Of a DNA stretch of 47,992 nt, positions 8,949 to 18,421 are shown piece by piece. This DNA comes from Myxococcales bacterium (GTDB taxonomy: Bacteria; Myxococcota_A; Polyangia; Polyangiales; Polyangiaceae), in contig JACRDA010000429.1 in assembly GCA_016212965.1 (NCBI GenBank), forward strand, positions 1 to 47,992, in the 5' to 3' direction. Below the pieces are notes generated by a model, which saw only the letters and a list, made by a program, of their open reading frames with translations, was not told where the DNA came from and did not search any database. Position 1 is the stretch's first letter. Each line of letters begins with the position of its first letter. Made by a program: the position numbers and the translations under genes.

Positions 8949-9938
8949 TCACGACACCGCGCCCGCGCGCGCCTGCCGGTAGCGGTCGAGCGCCGCGGCC
9001 GCGACGATGATGACGCCCGTGAGGATCTGCTGCACCCAGTTGGCGACGCCGAGGTGCATGGATCCGTTCTTCAGGACGGTCATGAGCGCCGCGCCGATGA
9101 GGCTCCCGGCGACCGAGCCCTGCCCGCCCGAGAGCGACCCGCCGCCGATGACGACGGCGGCGATGACGTCGAGCTCGAGCCCCGGGGCGTCGGTGGGGTC
9201 GCCGACCGTGAGCTTGCCGAACTCCATCACGCCGGCGACACCCGCGAGCGCGCCCGCGAGGGCGTAGGTCGCCACGGTGACCCGCCCGACCGAGATGCCG
9301 CACAGCCGCGCCGTGCGGGCGTTGGAGCCGACCGCGACGACGTGCCGCCCGAAGCGCGTGCGACCGAGGAGCACGGCGCCCGCGAGCGCGAGCGCGCCGG
9401 CGATCCACACGCCCGGCGACACGAGCCACGGGCTGCCACGCGGGGCGAGCGCCATGAGCTCGTCGAGGCCCTGCGCAGGCGCGTCGATCTTCTGCTCGTG
9501 CGCGAGCCCCTTCGCCAGCCCCCGCAGGGCGCTCATGGTCCCGAGGGTCGCGATGAACGGGCTCACGCCGAGGCCGGCGATGAGCCCGCCGTTGAGCGCG
9601 CCGCACGCGAGACCGGTGGCGATGCCGACGAGCACGGCCACCCCCGGGCCGACCCCGGCCACGAGCGCGCGCGCGACCACCACCGTGACGAGCGCCACCG
9701 TCGAGCCCACCGAGAGATCGATCCCGCCCTCGACGATGACGAGGGTCATCCCCACGGCCGCGATCGCGACGACGACCACCTGCGAGGCCATCGTCTCGAG
9801 GATCATGCCGCGCAGGAAGGTCTCGGGCTTCAGGGCGGCGAAGAAGCCGTAGACGACGAGGAGCGCGACGAGCGGCCCGAACCACGGGCGGCGCGTCAGC
9901 CGCAAGAGCGCCTGCCAGAGCGCGCGCGCGCCGCTCAC
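8949..9938 (-). CDS. Sugar ABC transporter permease (RbsC/XylH family)
   Basis: 329 residues with eight or more hydrophobic segments. Hallmarks of the BPD_transp_2 family are present: GGIDLSVGSTVAL, a long loop ending in GLGVSPFIATLGT, and near the C-terminus VIGGGSLSGGQGSVAGSLIGA. The start is a GTG whose last two bases form the TGA stop of the ATPase gene (GTGA overlap at 9935-9938), so translation is coupled. It would form the inner-membrane channel with the ATPase and receptor upstream. Family relatives import ribose, xylose, galactose or autoinducer-2; the substrate here is not determined. Confidence 0.95.
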   Translation of the reverse strand: MSGARALWQALLRLTRRPWFGPLVALLVVYGFFAALKPETFLRGMILETMASQVVVVAIAAVGMTLVIVEGGIDLSVGSTVALVTVVVARALVAGVGPGVAVLVGIATGLACGALNGGLIAGLGVSPFIATLGTMSALRGLAKGLAHEQKIDAPAQGLDELMALAPRGSPWLVSPGVWIAGALALAGAVLLGRTRFGRHVVAVGSNARTARLCGISVGRVTVATYALAGALAGVAGVMEFGKLTVGDPTDAPGLELDVIAAVVIGGGSLSGGQGSVAGSLIGAALMTVLKNGSMHLGVANWVQQILTGVIIVAAAALDRYRQARAGAVS

Positions 9939-11461
9939 GTCGCCGCCTCGAGGAGGAGCGCGTGCTCGTCGAGCTCCCGCACCGCGCGCGCCGGCCCGAG
10001 CACACCGCGACGCATCACGCACACGCGGTCGCACACGCGCAGCACCTCGCCGAGCTGGCTCGAGACCCACACGACCGATGTCCCGCGCCGGGCGAGCTCC
10101 TCGACGAGGGCGTAGATCGCCTCGCGGCTCCCGAGGTCGATGCCGCGCGTCGGCTCGTCGAGCAGGAGCACGTCCGCCTCGTGATGCAGCAGGCGCGCGA
10201 GCGCGACCTTCTGCTGGTTGCCGCCCGACAGGGACGCGACCGGCGCGTCGGGGCCGGCCGCGCGGATGGCGAGCCGCTCCATGAAGCGCCGCGCCGCCGC
10301 CCGCTGCCGGCCGTCGGACAGGAGGCCGAAGCGCCGGAACGGCTCGAGCCGGGTCAAGGTGAGGTTGTCGCGCACGCTCATCTGCCCGGCGAGACCCTCG
10401 TGCTGCCGGTCCTCGCTCGCCATGCCGATGCCGGCGAGCAGGCGCCGCCACGGCGCGGCACCCCGGAGGGCGCGCTCCTCGCGGGCGCCGTCGCGCCCGC
10501 GCCCGCTGCCGAAGGCGGCGACCTTCACCGCGCCACGCCGCACCGGATCGAGCCCGAAGACGGCGCGCAGTAGCTCCGTGCGGCCCGAGCCGACGAGGCC
10601 CGTGACGCCGAGCACCTCGCCGCGCCGGAGCTCGAGGCTCGCGCTCGTCGGCAGGCGGGCGCCCGCCACGCCGAGGACGCGGAGCACGACCTCGCCCGGC
10701 ACGCGCGCCTCGGCGGCCGCCTCCGCGCGCTCGAGCCGGCGTCCGAGCATGTGCTCGACGACGGCGTCGAGGCTCGTCTCGGCCATCGCGCCGTGCGCCA
10801 CGCTGCGCCCCTCGCGCAGCACCGTGAACGAGTCCGCGATGCGGGCCACCTCCTCGAGGAAGTGCGAGATGTAGAGGACGGCGAGCCCGCGCGCCCTCAG
10901 CCGCGCGACCGCCCGGAACAGCTCCTCCACCTCGGCCGTGGCGAGGGTGCTCGTCGGCTCGTCGAGGATGACGAGCGAGAGCGGCTCCACGGCGAGCGCC
11001 CGCGCGATGCCGACCAGGGCGCGCTCGGGCGGCGAGAGCGTGCCCGCGCGCGCGTCGGGGTCGAGCGCGGCCCCCACGGCCGCGAGCGCGCGCACCGCCC
11101 GCGCCCGACGCTCCGCGCGGCGCACGAAGCCGAGCCGCACGAGCTCGACGCCGAGCACGATGTTCTCGGCGACGCTGAGATCGGGGCAGAGCGCGGGCTC
11201 CTGCGGCACGAGCGCGACGCCGCGCGCGCGCGCCTCGCCGGGAGCGCGCGGCGCGAAGGCGGCACCCCCGAGCTCGAGGGCCCCGGCGTCCGGCCGGTAC
11301 AGGCCCGCGAGCACGCCCATGAGCGTGCTCTTGCCCGCGCCGTTCTCGCCGAGCACGGCGTGCACCTCGCCGGCGCGCACCGCGAGGTCGACGCCCGCGA
11401 GCGCGCGGGTGGCGCCGAAGCTCTTCTCCACGCCGCGGACGACGAGCGCGGGCGCGTTCAC
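9935..11461 (-). CDS. Sugar ABC transporter ATP-binding protein, two fused ATPase domains (RbsA family)
   Basis: 508 residues with two ATPase domains. The first has Walker A GENGAGKST (38-45 region), a short signature LSPPERALVGIARAL and Walker B VILDEPTS. The second has the degenerate Walker A GLVGSGRTEL usual in this family, signature LSGGNQQKV (from about 411) and LLDEPTRGID. The start is GTG 11461, overlapping the receptor stop as GTGA. This two-domain layout defines the carbohydrate CUT2 class, which agrees with the permease and receptor. Confidence 0.95.
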   Translation of the reverse strand: MNAPALVVRGVEKSFGATRALAGVDLAVRAGEVHAVLGENGAGKSTLMGVLAGLYRPDAGALELGGAAFAPRAPGEARARGVALVPQEPALCPDLSVAENIVLGVELVRLGFVRRAERRARAVRALAAVGAALDPDARAGTLSPPERALVGIARALAVEPLSLVILDEPTSTLATAEVEELFRAVARLRARGLAVLYISHFLEEVARIADSFTVLREGRSVAHGAMAETSLDAVVEHMLGRRLERAEAAAEARVPGEVVLRVLGVAGARLPTSASLELRRGEVLGVTGLVGSGRTELLRAVFGLDPVRRGAVKVAAFGSGRGRDGAREERALRGAAPWRRLLAGIGMASEDRQHEGLAGQMSVRDNLTLTRLEPFRRFGLLSDGRQRAAARRFMERLAIRAAGPDAPVASLSGGNQQKVALARLLHHEADVLLLDEPTRGIDLGSREAIYALVEELARRGTSVVWVSSQLGEVLRVCDRVCVMRRGVLGPARAVRELDEHALLLEAAT

Positions 11462-12504
11462 TCGTCGAGCCAGGCGGCGAGGTTGGGGTGCAAGAGCTCC
11501 TTCACCTCCGCAGCCCCCATGTTGTCGCGATCGACGAGGCGCGCGCCCGTGTCGATCAGGCGCTCGACCTTCTCGCCGCGGATGACGCTCACCATCGTCT
11601 TGACGGCGAGGTAGCCCATCTGGAAGGGATTCTGCACGACCAAGCCGTCGACGTGCCCCTCGGAGAGGGCGGCCACGAGCTTCGCGGAGGCATCGAAGCC
11701 AACGAGCTTTACCTTGCCGGCGAGACCTAGCTTGCGCAGGGCGAGCAGCATGCCGAAGGTGGTCGATTCGTTCGGGCAGAAGACGCCCGCGACCTCGCCC
11801 TTGTCGGCGCCCTGTGCGAGCAAGAGGCTCTCGCTCGCGGCCATGGCGCTCTCGGTCGTGGCCCCGCCGTACTGGTTGTCGCTCGCGACCTTCACGCCCT
11901 CGGAGCTGCCGATGCCCTCGAGGAAGCCCGCTTCGCGCTCGCTCGTGCTCGCCGAGCCCTCGAGGTAACGCAAGAGGAGCACGTTCTTCTTCTCGGCGCC
12001 GGCGACGAGCTTGCCGAGCCGCTCGCCCGCCAGCTTGCCGGCGACCTTGTTGTTGGTGGCGACGAAGCTCGCGTGCTCCTCGCCCGTGAGCCCCGAGTCG
12101 AACACGACGACCGGCACGCCCGCGCGCACGGCGTTCTTCACCGACGTCGCGAGCGCCTTGTCGTTGAGGGGCGCGAGCACGATGCCGCTCACGCCCTCGG
12201 CGGCGAAGCCCTCGACGATGCCGATCTGCTCCTTGAGGTCGTCCTCCTTCAACGGCCCCTTCCACAGCGGCTCGACCCCGAGCTCGCGCGCGGCCTTCAC
12301 CGCGCCCGCGTGCACGCTCTTCCAGAACTCGTGCGTCGTGCCCTTCGGGATGACCGCGATGCGGAGCGCGCCCTTGCCGGCGCCCGCGCCGGACGCGCTC
12401 CCGCTGGCGCCACCGGCGGACTTGTTGCCGCACCCGAGCGCGCCCGCGGCGGCGAGCGCGCCGGCCCCCACCACCACGAGCCCCATGAACTCTCTGCGCT
12501 GCAT
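11458..12504 (-). CDS. Sugar ABC transporter substrate-binding lipoprotein (periplasmic binding protein type 1)
   Basis: 348 residues. N-terminus MQRREFMGLVVVGAGALAAAGALGC combines a twin-arginine-like start with a lipobox (Cys25), followed by a Gly/Ser tether. The mature part has the type-1 periplasmic binding fold: IAVIPKGTTHEFWKSVHAGAVKA, EGVSGIVLAPLNDKAL, PVVVFDSGL, VAGVFCPNESTTFGMLLAL and the hinge VKLVGFDASAKL. It is the first gene of the importer operon, followed by ATPase and permease with 4-base overlaps. The ligand is probably a sugar or related small molecule; this is inferred from the CUT2 class only. Confidence 0.94.
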   Translation of the reverse strand: MQRREFMGLVVVGAGALAAAGALGCGNKSAGGASGSASGAGAGKGALRIAVIPKGTTHEFWKSVHAGAVKAARELGVEPLWKGPLKEDDLKEQIGIVEGFAAEGVSGIVLAPLNDKALATSVKNAVRAGVPVVVFDSGLTGEEHASFVATNNKVAGKLAGERLGKLVAGAEKKNVLLLRYLEGSASTSEREAGFLEGIGSSEGVKVASDNQYGGATTESAMAASESLLLAQGADKGEVAGVFCPNESTTFGMLLALRKLGLAGKVKLVGFDASAKLVAALSEGHVDGLVVQNPFQMGYLAVKTMVSVIRGEKVERLIDTGARLVDRDNMGAAEVKELLHPNLAAWLDE

Positions 12505-12529
12505 GGCTGCGGAGCGTCCCAGAGAGATC

Positions 12530-12566
12530 GCAGGAAGAAAAGAAGGAAAGAGGCCCCTCCGGCCTT
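12530..12566 (-). terminator. Probable intrinsic terminator after the serine hydrolase gene
   Basis: On the minus strand just past the stop at 12572, a short GC hairpin (AGGCC at 12551-12555 with GGCCT at 12561-12565, 5-base loop) is followed by a pyrimidine run rich in T (CTTTCCTTCTTTTCTTCC). It separates the hydrolase from the ABC importer operon. Confidence 0.55.
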
Positions 12567-12571
12567 CTCGC

Positions 12572-14197
12572 TCACCTCGCCGGGACGCGCGCTCCCTCCA
12601 GCACCGCCGCGCCGAGCAGCTTCACGCGCACGAAGGGCGTTCGGTCGCCGTCGGCCTCGAACCGCAGCAACACCGGCCCGTCCGGATCGGGATCGAGGAA
12701 CTCCCGGCTGCCGGTCGGATAGAGGCGCCGCTCCGGGACGCCCGGCAGCGCGTAGTAGAGGACGTCCTCGGCGAGGCGCAGCGCGAGCTCGAGCTTGCCC
12801 GCGCCGGCTGCGAGCTCGAAGGTGCCGGTCGCCCGCGCGAGCTCGGCCGTCGTGAGCGGGACGAGCTTCTTCTCGCGCGGACGCGCCGCCGGCGGCCACT
12901 CGTGCACGACCGCGATCGCGGCGAACAGCTCGTTCATCAAGGCGGCGCTCGACCCCTCGCGATTCGCCATCACGACCGCGCCCTTGCCGAGCTTCGGGTA
13001 CATGACGAGAAAAGCGTGGAAGCCGGGCGGATTGTGGCCCGCGTGGAAGAACGCGAGCTCGCCGGAGTCCTCGCGCAAGAACATCCCGAGCCCGACGTGT
13101 GGCGCGACCGGCGCGGCCTCGGCGACGGGTGCGAGCATCTTCTGCGCGACCGCGGGCGGCAGCAGGTGACCCGACTCGCCCTGGTAGGCGCGCGCGAGGT
13201 CGAGCGCGAATCGGGCCAGATCCGTCGGCGTGCTCCACAGTCCGCCCGCCGCGAGCTCCGGGACCACGGGGGCGCGCACCGCGCTCGCTCGGCCCTCGCG
13301 ATCGTGCCCGCGCGCAGCGTTCGCGGCGAGCGCCGCGGGGAGCGGCTGCGCGAAGGTCGAGCGCGTCATGCGGGCGGGCCCGAGAACGGCGGCCTCGAGC
13401 GCCTCGGCGAAGGGCTTGCCGGCCTGCTCGGCGACGAGCTGCTGCAGGACCGCGTAACCGCCGCCGGAGTAGTGGAAGGTCCCTGCCGTGCCCGGCAGCG
13501 ACGTCACGGGCAGCGAGATCGCCGGCGCCGCACCCGTGAGGAGCTGCAGCGTCGTCGGCAGGGGGTCTTCGGGCCCATAGCCGGGCGGGTAGACGAGCTG
13601 CTCGGGCGCGTTGAGGCCAGCCGTGTGACTGAGCAGGGCGCGTAGCGTGACGGGCTGGTCGGAGGCGGGGACCTGCCACGCGCGGAGGTAGCGGTTCACG
13701 TCGGCATCGAGGTCGAGCGCGCCCGAGCCGACGAGACCGAGCACCGCCACCGCGGTCACCGGCTTGCTGATCGAGGCCGCCTGGAACAGCGTCGCGGCAT
13801 CGACCGGCGCGGTCCCGCCCTTCTCGAGCACACCCCAGCCCTTCGCCCAGGCGATGCGCCCGCCATCGATCACCGCCGCGCTGATCCCGGGCACGTCGTG
13901 GTGCTGCATCCGCTCGGCGAGCGGCCTGCGGAGATCCACGCCCGTCACGGTGACGGGCCCGACGAGGCCGTGCTCGACCGCCTCGAGGCGCGCCACGATC
14001 GCCGGGTCGCTCGGCTCCCCCTCCACGCCAGCGGGAGCCGCGCTCGCGCCTGCAACCGTCGCGCTGGACGTCGTCCCGGCGTCCGGCAGCGGAGCGCCCG
14101 AGGCCCCGCAGCCGAGACCCAGGCACGAACTCACGACGGCGGCGCCGAGACACAGGGACACGCGAATCCTCCGCACCCTCACCCCTCCGTCGCTCAT
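12572..14197 (-). CDS. Secreted serine hydrolase, beta-lactamase class C / esterase fold
   Basis: 541 residues from ATG 14197. The signal sequence ends in GLGC (Cys30), so it is probably a lipoprotein. The catalytic SxxK is SISK (142-145, after LFQAA). The second motif is YSG (about 243-245, in FHYSGGGYAVLQQL), a variant of the usual YxN. LLSHTAGL (188-195) is a family hallmark. HAGHNPPGFHAF later in the chain sits where class C enzymes place their third motif. A C-terminal domain of about 100 residues (after PREKKLVPLT) matches the extra beta-barrel of the peptidase S12 family. Likely roles are peptide or ester hydrolysis in the envelope; true beta-lactamase activity is unlikely from the motif variants. 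Confidence 0.9.
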   Translation of the reverse strand: MSDGGVRVRRIRVSLCLGAAVVSSCLGLGCGASGAPLPDAGTTSSATVAGASAAPAGVEGEPSDPAIVARLEAVEHGLVGPVTVTGVDLRRPLAERMQHHDVPGISAAVIDGGRIAWAKGWGVLEKGGTAPVDAATLFQAASISKPVTAVAVLGLVGSGALDLDADVNRYLRAWQVPASDQPVTLRALLSHTAGLNAPEQLVYPPGYGPEDPLPTTLQLLTGAAPAISLPVTSLPGTAGTFHYSGGGYAVLQQLVAEQAGKPFAEALEAAVLGPARMTRSTFAQPLPAALAANAARGHDREGRASAVRAPVVPELAAGGLWSTPTDLARFALDLARAYQGESGHLLPPAVAQKMLAPVAEAAPVAPHVGLGMFLREDSGELAFFHAGHNPPGFHAFLVMYPKLGKGAVVMANREGSSAALMNELFAAIAVVHEWPPAARPREKKLVPLTTAELARATGTFELAAGAGKLELALRLAEDVLYYALPGVPERRLYPTGSREFLDPDPDGPVLLRFEADGDRTPFVRVKLLGAAVLEGARVPAR

Positions 14198-14417
14198 CGC
14201 CGCGGCCCGCAACCTAGGAGCCTGTCGGAGAGAAGACCGCCACCGCGAACGGGACCTGCCGACACCGCCCGCGCTCGTGTGACCATGACCCGCTCCCTGC
14301 CCCCCGTGACCAGGGAGCACCGCGAGCGTACGCCGAGGCGCCGCGCCTTCCCAGATCGCAGCCCGGCGGGGCCGACCGCTCGCCCGCGCCCCGCCCGCAG
14401 GCTACGCTTCGGCCGCC

Positions 14418-16373
14418 ATGACCTTCGTCGCGCTCCGGCGCTCGGCGCATGCTGCGCCCCGCGATCTCCGCGCCTTTCTGCCCACCTCGCGGGCCGAGAT
14501 GGACGCGCGCGGCTGGGACGCGCTCGACATCCTCATCGTCTGCGGCGACGCCTACGTCGATCACCCGGCCTTCGGCGCCAGCCTCATCGGGCGCTTCCTC
14601 GAGGGGCGCGGCTACCGCGTTGGCATGGTCGCGCAGCCCGACTGGCAGCGGCCCGACGACGTCGCGCGCCTGGGGCGCCCGCGCCTGTTCGTCGGTGTCA
14701 CGGCCGGCAACCTCGACTCGATGCTGAACAAGCTGACCGCGCAGAAGAAGGTGCGGAGCGAGGACCAGTACTCCCCGGGGGGTCGCCCCGGCCGCCGCCC
14801 CAACCGCGCGAGCATCGTGTACGCGAACCTGTGCCGCCAGGCGTTCCCGGGCGTGCCCGTCGTGCTCGGCGGCATCGAGGCCTCGCTCCGGCGCATTGCC
14901 CACTACGACTACTGGTCGGACGAGGTGCGCCGCTCGGTCCTGCTCGACGCGAAGGCCGATCTGCTCGTCTTCGGCATGGGCGAGCGCCCCATCTGGGAAA
15001 TCGCGCGCCGCCTCGCCTCGGGCGAGCCCGTCGCGACCCTCCGCGACGTGCGCGGCACGGCCGTGCCGCTGCGCAAGGGCGCCTGGGAAGCGCTACCGCG
15101 CTCGCGCTTCACGACCGACGGCCGGGCCGTGTTCCTGCCGAGCTACGAGGAGGTCCGCGCGGACGCTGGGGCCTTCAGCCGTATGTCGCGCGCCTTGCAG
15201 CTCGAGCAGAACCCGGGCAACGCGCGCCCGCTGCTGCAACCGCACGGCGCCGAGGCGGTCTACTTCAACCCGCCCGCCGAGCCGCTCGCGACGGCCGACA
15301 TGGACGCTCTGTACGATTTGCCGTTCACGCGCCGCCCGCACTTCGCCTACGCGGAGCCCATCCCCGCCTACGAGACCGTCAAGCACTCCATCGTGACCAT
15401 GCGCGGTTGCTTCGGTGGCTGCTCGTTCTGCTCCATCACCGAGCACGAGGGTCGCATCATCCAGTCGCGCTCCGCCGAGAGCGTGCTCCGCGAGGTGCGC
15501 GCGCTCCGGCGCATGGACGACTTCGCCGGCACGCTGAGCGACGTCGGGGGGCCGACCGCGAACATGTACGCCATGCGCTGCCAGAGCGACGAGATCGAGC
15601 GCGCCTGCCGCCGCCTGTCGTGCGTGCACCCGGGCATCTGCGAGAACCTCGGCACCGACCACGGGCCGCTGCTCGAGCTGCTGGCGCGCGTCCGCGCCGA
15701 GCCCGGCGTGAAGCGCGCCTACATCGCCTCCGGCATCCGCTACGACCTCGCCGAGCGCTCGCCCGAGTTCGTGCGCGTGCTCGCCCGGCACCACACGGGC
15801 GGCCAGCTCTCGGTCGCCCCCGAGCACAGCAACGACGACGTTCTCGCCAAGATGAAGAAGCCCGGCGTCGCGAGCTACGAGCGCTTCGCCGCGAGCTTCG
15901 CCTGCGCGAGCGAGGACGCCGGCAAGGACCAGCATCTCGTCCCCTACTTCATCTCGGGGCACCCCGGCTCGACGCTCGCCGACATGGTCGATCTCGCCTG
16001 CTGGTTGAAGGCCCGCGGCCTGCGCCCGCGCCAGGTGCAGGACTTCATCCCGACCCCGATGGCGATGGCGACGAGCATGTATCACACGGGCCTCGACCCC
16101 TTCACCGGCGAACCCGTCTACAGCGCCAAGACGCTTGCCGACAAGCGCCTCCAGAAAGCCCTGCTGTTCTACTGGGACCCGGCCCACCACGACGAGGCGC
16201 GGGAGGCCCTCGTGCGCGCCGGCCGCCGCGAGCTCATCGGCGCCGGCCCGCAGTGTCTCGTGCCACCCGCGAGCGGCAAGGGCGCCCTGCCGCGCCGCAT
16301 GCAGCGCGGTCCGGCCACGCGACCTGGCAGCGCGCCTCGAGGGGCCCGCGCAACGCGACCGCGGCGTGCCTGA
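14418..16373 (+). CDS. ygiQ: YgiQ-family radical SAM protein (UPF0313)
   Basis: 651 residues. The N-terminal part ([53 protein letters not shown]) is diagnostic of the YgiQ family. The radical SAM cluster motif CxxxCxxC is C331, C335, C338 in [11 protein letters not shown]. Later conserved blocks are [19 protein letters not shown] and [10 protein letters not shown]. The exact reaction of YgiQ is unknown. The C-terminal 50 residues are low complexity. Start ATG 14418 has TACGCT 9 bases upstream and no Shine-Dalgarno sequence. It is divergent from the serine hydrolase, with 220 bases between. Confidence 0.93.
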   Translation: MTFVALRRSAHAAPRDLRAFLPTSRAEMDARGWDALDILIVCGDAYVDHPAFGASLIGRFLEGRGYRVGMVAQPDWQRPDDVARLGRPRLFVGVTAGNLDSMLNKLTAQKKVRSEDQYSPGGRPGRRPNRASIVYANLCRQAFPGVPVVLGGIEASLRRIAHYDYWSDEVRRSVLLDAKADLLVFGMGERPIWEIARRLASGEPVATLRDVRGTAVPLRKGAWEALPRSRFTTDGRAVFLPSYEEVRADAGAFSRMSRALQLEQNPGNARPLLQPHGAEAVYFNPPAEPLATADMDALYDLPFTRRPHFAYAEPIPAYETVKHSIVTMRGCFGGCSFCSITEHEGRIIQSRSAESVLREVRALRRMDDFAGTLSDVGGPTANMYAMRCQSDEIERACRRLSCVHPGICENLGTDHGPLLELLARVRAEPGVKRAYIASGIRYDLAERSPEFVRVLARHHTGGQLSVAPEHSNDDVLAKMKKPGVASYERFAASFACASEDAGKDQHLVPYFISGHPGSTLADMVDLACWLKARGLRPRQVQDFIPTPMAMATSMYHTGLDPFTGEPVYSAKTLADKRLQKALLFYWDPAHHDEAREALVRAGRRELIGAGPQCLVPPASGKGALPRRMQRGPATRPGSAPRGARATRPRRA

Positions 16374-16511
16374 GCCACGCCGGAGCGACTGGCCGGCGCA
16401 CTTCGCGCACGACGACCCTCGCGCCCTGAAGCTCCGGCGCATCGCCCGCGAGAACCGCGCGCGCGGGACGCCCCGATTGTCCCCCGCTGCGCCCCGCCTT
16501 ATCGTGACCTC

Positions 16512-17621
16512 GTGACCGTCCACCGCGCCCTGTCCGGCTCGCTCTGCGTCCTCGCGCTCGCCGCGTGCGCCCCGACCGTCACGGCGGGTCGGCGCGGCGC
16601 GGCCTACGAGTCGGCCGCCCTGCGCGACGTCGGCGAGGACGACGTGCAGCGTGCCTTCGACGAGCGCCCGGAGCTCGCGCCGCGCGTGCGCGTGGCGATC
16701 TACGCGCGCGAGCCCGCCAAGGCCGCGCGCGTCGCCGAGCGCCTGCGCGCCGATCCCTCGGTGACGTCCACCTACGTCATCGCACCGCTCGTGCTGACCG
16801 AGGAGCTGCGCGGCTGGAGCGAGACCGAGGGCGGGGACGCGGGCGGCGGGCGCGTCAGCCTGCGGGCCCTGCGCCTGCTCGCAGCGCGCGCGCGCGCCGA
16901 CGTGCTCTTGCTCGTCGACGAGGGCGAGCGCGTGAGTCGCGACGCGAACGGCCTCGCGGCCTTCGGCATCGCGTTCGTACCCCTGCTCTTCGTGCCGTTC
17001 CAGGACGTCGCGGTCGAGAGCTGGCTCGACCTCTACCTCGTCGACACGCTGAGCGGTTTCCTCTACGGGCAGGCGTCCGCCGACCGGCGCGCGACGGACG
17101 AGTTTCTCACGATCTACTCGCAGCGCGACCAGGAGCTCGTGCGGAGCGCCTTCGACGAGCTGCTGCCGGTGGCCACCGAGCGCCTCGGCGAGGTCATGGC
17201 CCGCGAGCGCACCCGCACGGCCCCCGCCGCCGCGCCGCGTGGCATCGGAACCTTCGCGCTCGAGAGCGAGACCGCCGATCCGTGGCGGCGGGGCACGCTC
17301 GTGCTCGGCATCGCGGCGGACGGCACCGTCAGCCTCGACGGGGTGCCGGTCGCGAGCCGCGACGAGCTGCTCCTGCGCCTCGCGGCGCTCGCCCGCGCGC
17401 GCGGCCCCGCCCCGAGCGCCACCGTCTACGCCGAGCCCGAGCTGCCGAGCGCGCGCCTGCTCGCGCTCGCCGACGACCTCGAGCGCCTCGGCTTCGCGCA
17501 CCTGCGCTTCGTCCCGGGCGCCGCCCCGCCCGCCGCTCCGCCCCCGCCCCCGCCGGCGCCCTCGACCCCTGCCCCGTACACCGCGCCCGAGGTCAAGGAC
17601 CCCTTCTCGGGTCGCCGCTGA
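16512..17621 (+). CDS. Predicted lipoprotein, unknown function
   Basis: 369 residues from GTG 16512. Signal TVHRALSGSLCVLALAAC gives a lipid-modified Cys at about 19. The body contains an alpha/beta section (VRVAIYAREPAKAARVAERL) and a hydrophobic stretch AAFGIAFVPLLFVPFQDVAVESWLDLYLVD that could be a buried strand-helix or an amphipathic membrane contact. The C-terminus is a Pro/Ala-rich tail. No family is recognised. It precedes the response regulator by 92 bases on the same strand, so a link to that two-component system is possible but not shown. Confidence 0.83.
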   Translation: MTVHRALSGSLCVLALAACAPTVTAGRRGAAYESAALRDVGEDDVQRAFDERPELAPRVRVAIYAREPAKAARVAERLRADPSVTSTYVIAPLVLTEELRGWSETEGGDAGGGRVSLRALRLLAARARADVLLLVDEGERVSRDANGLAAFGIAFVPLLFVPFQDVAVESWLDLYLVDTLSGFLYGQASADRRATDEFLTIYSQRDQELVRSAFDELLPVATERLGEVMARERTRTAPAAAPRGIGTFALESETADPWRRGTLVLGIAADGTVSLDGVPVASRDELLLRLAALARARGPAPSATVYAEPELPSARLLALADDLERLGFAHLRFVPGAAPPAAPPPPPPAPSTPAPYTAPEVKDPFSGRR

Positions 17622-17713
17622 GCCGTCCCGCTTCAAGGTTCTTCACGCTCCGTACACATCGGCGCCGCCTGCGGCGCGCACGCTGTCGGCATCCCCTGCG
17701 CTAGGATGCCCCC

Positions 17714-18421
17714 ATGAGCGACGAGCCCCCGATCCACGCGCTCCTCGTCGAGGACGACGGTCGGCTCGCCGCGCTCACGGGCGACTACCTCCAACGCCAC
17801 GGCGTGCGCGTCACGCACGCCGCACGTGGGGACACCGGCCTCGAGCTCGCCCTGCGCCAGAGCTTCGACGTCGTGCTCCTCGATCTCATGCTCCCCGGTG
17901 TGTCGGGCATCGAGCTCTGCCAGCGCCTGCGCACCGCGAGCGACGTGCCCGTCATCATGCTCACGGCGCGCGGCGAGGAGGCGGACCGCGTGCTCGGGCT
18001 CGAGCTCGGCGCGGACGACTACCTGCCGAAGCCCTTCTCGGCGCGCGAGCTCCTGGCGCGCGTCCGGGCCCACGTGCGCCGGGCGCGTGGCTCGCTCGGG
18101 CCGCGACAGCGCCTCCTCACGGTGGGCGACCTCACGCTCGATCCGGGCGCGCGCAGCGCGCGGCTCGCCGGACGCCTGCTCGATCTCACGAGCTACGAGT
18201 TCTCGCTCCTCTACGTGCTCTGCGAGCGCGCCGGGCGCGTGCTCAGCCGCGAGCAGCTGATGGAGCTCGCCAAGGGCAACGCCGAGGACTCCTTCGACCG
18301 CTCGATCGACGTGCACGTCTCGCGCCTGCGGCAGAAGCTCGGCGACAGCTCGCGCCAGCCCCGGCGCATCAAGACGGTGCGCGGCCTCGGCTACCAGTAC
18401 GCGCTCGAGGACCCAAGGTGA
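17714..18421 (+). CDS. OmpR/PhoB-family response regulator
   Basis: 235 residues. Receiver domain 8-120 with acidic pocket E13/D14/D15, phosphoacceptor D57 (VVLLDLMLPG), T84 and K106 (LPKPFS). The C-terminal winged helix (LTLDPGARSARLAGRLLDLTSYEFSLLYVLCERAGRVLSREQL to RIKTVRGLGYQYALEDP) is the DNA-binding domain. Its stop overlaps the GTG start of the kinase (GTGA at 18418-18421), so the two are translationally coupled. TAGGAT lies 6 bases upstream of the ATG. The targets are unknown; the vWA protein genes downstream are candidates by position only. Confidence 0.96.
   Translation: MSDEPPIHALLVEDDGRLAALTGDYLQRHGVRVTHAARGDTGLELALRQSFDVVLLDLMLPGVSGIELCQRLRTASDVPVIMLTARGEEADRVLGLELGADDYLPKPFSARELLARVRAHVRRARGSLGPRQRLLTVGDLTLDPGARSARLAGRLLDLTSYEFSLLYVLCERAGRVLSREQLMELAKGNAEDSFDRSIDVHVSRLRQKLGDSSRQPRRIKTVRGLGYQYALEDPR

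Noticed and set aside
12572..14197. Serine hydrolase as a true beta-lactamase or resistance gene
   Set aside because: The SxxK is present but the second and third motifs are not those of class C beta-lactamases; the length and extra C-terminal domain fit the broader S12 esterase/peptidase group.
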